The translations under genes were made by a program, and so were the position numbers. A stretch of DNA of 49,738 bases from Kitasatospora sp. Root107 (GTDB lineage Bacteria; Actinomycetota; Actinomycetes; Streptomycetales; Streptomycetaceae), in assembly GCF_001424875.1 (NCBI RefSeq), contig NZ_LMCT01000008.1, positions 101,395 to 151,132 of the forward strand, read 5' to 3'. Shown here piece by piece: positions 48,714 through 49,738 of this stretch; positions within the stretch are counted from its first letter, which is position 1, and each line of letters opens with the position of its first letter. The notes under the pieces were generated by a model. The model saw only the letters and a list, made by a program, of their open reading frames with translations, did not search any database and was not told where the DNA came from.

Positions 48714-49430
48714 TTGACCCCCGAACCGGCCCCGTCCCGCTCCGTCCCGCGCCGGCTGGCCGGGCTGACGTGGCCACAGGCGGCACGGCTGGCACCGTAC
48801 TCGGTGCTGGCCGTGCCGCTCGGCGCGACCGAACAGCACGGCCCGCACCTGTCGTTCACCGTGGACACCGAGGTGGCCGACGCCCTCTGCTTGGGCTTGG
48901 CAGCGGCCCGGGAGTCGGTGGTGGTGGCGCCCGCCCTGCCGTACGGGTCGAGCGGCGAGCACGCCGGATTCCCCGGCACGCTGTCGATCGGGCAGCGGGC
49001 GCTGGAGCTGCTGCTGGTCGAACTGGTGCGCTCCGCCGACGACTTCGCCGGGGTGGTGCTGGTCTGCGGGCACGGCGGCAACGCCGCCCCGCTGCACCGC
49101 GCGGTCACCCGGCTGCGCGGGGAGGGCCGTCGGGTGCTGGCCTGGTCCCCGTCCGGACCGCCGGACGACAGCCACGCCGGACGCACCGAGACCTCCGCCA
49201 TGCTGGCCCTACGCCCCGCCGCCGTCCGCACCGACCTGGCCGAGCCCGGCAACACCGCCGGGCTGGCGGATCTGCTGCCCGCCTTGCGCACCGGCGGCCT
49301 GGCGGCGGTCACCCCGAACGGCGTCCTGGGCGACCCCACCGGAGCTACTGCTGATGAGGGGCACCGCCTGCTGGACGGCTGGACGGCCGCCCTGCTGACG
49401 GCGTACGACGCCTGGACCGCCGCACCCTGA
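48714..49430 (+). CDS. Creatininase-family metal-dependent amidohydrolase, MftE-like
   Basis: The 238-residue protein starts at a TTG three bases after the PKS stop codon, implying co-transcription and perhaps translational coupling. It has the creatininase-family metal-binding pattern: GATEQHGPHL (Glu40, His42), VDTEVA (Asp51), GSSGEHAGFPGTLSIG (His83), CGHGGN (His120) and HAGRTETS (His154, Glu159). The last three blocks closely match what I recall of MftE, the peptidase that trims the mycofactocin precursor MftA. No mftA, mftC or other mycofactocin gene is in the window. It could be an accessory amidase of this pathway, a stray MftE-like protein, or the edge of a mycofactocin locus beyond the window. 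Family assignment is firm; substrate unknown. Confidence 0.88.
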   Translation: MTPEPAPSRSVPRRLAGLTWPQAARLAPYSVLAVPLGATEQHGPHLSFTVDTEVADALCLGLAAARESVVVAPALPYGSSGEHAGFPGTLSIGQRALELLLVELVRSADDFAGVVLVCGHGGNAAPLHRAVTRLRGEGRRVLAWSPSGPPDDSHAGRTETSAMLALRPAAVRTDLAEPGNTAGLADLLPALRTGGLAAVTPNGVLGDPTGATADEGHRLLDGWTAALLTAYDAWTAAP

Positions 49431-49567
49431 CGGGCGCCCGACTCCTTCGCCGAGCGGGCTGGATCAGGCCGCCTCGGCCCTCGACCATGCTGCCGGTCGC
49501 GCTTGAAGGGGCGGGGCTCGGGCCGCTGCCGGAGTCCGGGCTCAAGCTGCGGAAGGACTGGGTGCCG

Positions 49568-49594
49568 TTGTGGACTGTTCCGGGGGTCTAACCT
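49568..49594 (+). promoter_or_regulatory. Possible promoter of a leaderless gene
   Basis: TTGTGG (49568-49573), a 15-base spacer and TAACCT (49589-49594) end six bases before the GTG at 49601, and no Shine-Dalgarno sequence is visible. This spacing would place the transcription start at or next to the start codon. The rest of the 170-base gap from 49431 shows no other clear feature. Confidence 0.25.
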
Positions 49595-49600
49595 GGCTCC

Positions 49601-49738
49601 GTGACGGAGCAATTGAGCACGGTGGTGCTGATGTGCGGTCTTCCCGGAGCGGGCAAGACCACCTACGCGATGGATCTGGTGCGACGCCATGCCGCCGAGA
49701 CCGGCGGTCAGGGTGATGGTGCCCTCGAGGGTGTCGTT
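49601..49738 (+). CDS. P-loop ATPase or kinase, 5' part only
   Basis: A GTG start opens a frame running to the window end (46 codons). It begins with a beta strand and a perfect Walker A motif, TVVLMCGLPGAGKTTYA, the usual N-terminus of small AAA/zeta-like kinases and phosphotransferases of about 160-200 residues. The Walker B and lid regions lie beyond the window, so the subfamily cannot be named. It is separated from the PKS operon by 170 bases and may lie outside the cluster. Confidence 0.65.
   Translation, partial: MTEQLSTVVLMCGLPGAGKTTYAMDLVRRHAAETGGQGDGALEGVV

Noticed and set aside
49487..49591. A 34-codon open frame in the gap after the MftE-like gene
   Set aside because: It has no ribosome site, no recognisable motif and overlaps the candidate promoter of the next gene; chance is the simpler explanation.

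Overview
The window is very GC-rich DNA with strong G/C third-position bias, uniformly spaced Shine-Dalgarno sites and giant modular type I polyketide synthase (PKS) genes. It looks like a Streptomyces- or Kitasatospora-type actinomycete chromosome; the sequence does not fix the genus. Nearly all of it is one biosynthetic gene cluster. It is cut on the left inside a PKS gene and ends on the right just past the last cluster-linked gene.

Layout: (1) 1-19650, plus strand: the 3' part of a PKS (AT-KR-ACP), a three-module PKS (KS-AT-DH-KR-ACP three times) and a proline-iminopeptidase-like hydrolase. (2) 19856-23502, plus strand: a KamA-type radical SAM aminomutase, a fold-type-I PLP enzyme and a small discrete acyltransferase. 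(3) 23573-27163: a free-standing acyl carrier protein (minus), an adenylation enzyme (plus) and a second adenylation enzyme (minus). The two convergent gene pairs here are each separated by a strong bidirectional hairpin. (4) 27366-49430, plus strand: a PKS that starts with a loading ACP followed by three KS-AT-DH-KR-ACP modules, a one-module PKS (KS-AT-DH-KR-ACP) and a creatininase-family (MftE-like) protein. (5) From 49601: the start of a P-loop ATPase/kinase gene.

Interpretation: regions 1-3 carry the complete toolkit known from beta-amino-acid-primed macrolactams such as vicenistatin and incednine. The aminomutase and PLP enzyme most resemble the incednine pair that converts glutamate to beta-glutamate and then to 3-aminobutyrate. 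One adenylating enzyme would load this beta-amino acid on the discrete ACP, and the other would cap its amine with a small alpha-amino acid. The discrete AT would move the capped unit to the N-terminal ACP of the PKS at 27366, and the peptidase would later remove the cap so that the amine can close the lactam. All eight extender ATs carry malonyl-type motifs (GHSVGE and HAFH) and no ER domain is present. The product should therefore be an unbranched, polyene-rich polyketide macrolactam. Docking sequences suggest the functional order PKS-27366, PKS-43500, (PKS upstream, ending at 3090), PKS-3134, then a further PKS outside the window. No thioesterase is seen here.

Points worth a second look: a shared tandem AGGGG-type direct repeat just upstream of three candidate promoters; altered active-site motifs in two DH domains and in several KR domains; recently homogenised AT DNA; and a lone MftE-like gene 3 bases after the last PKS.
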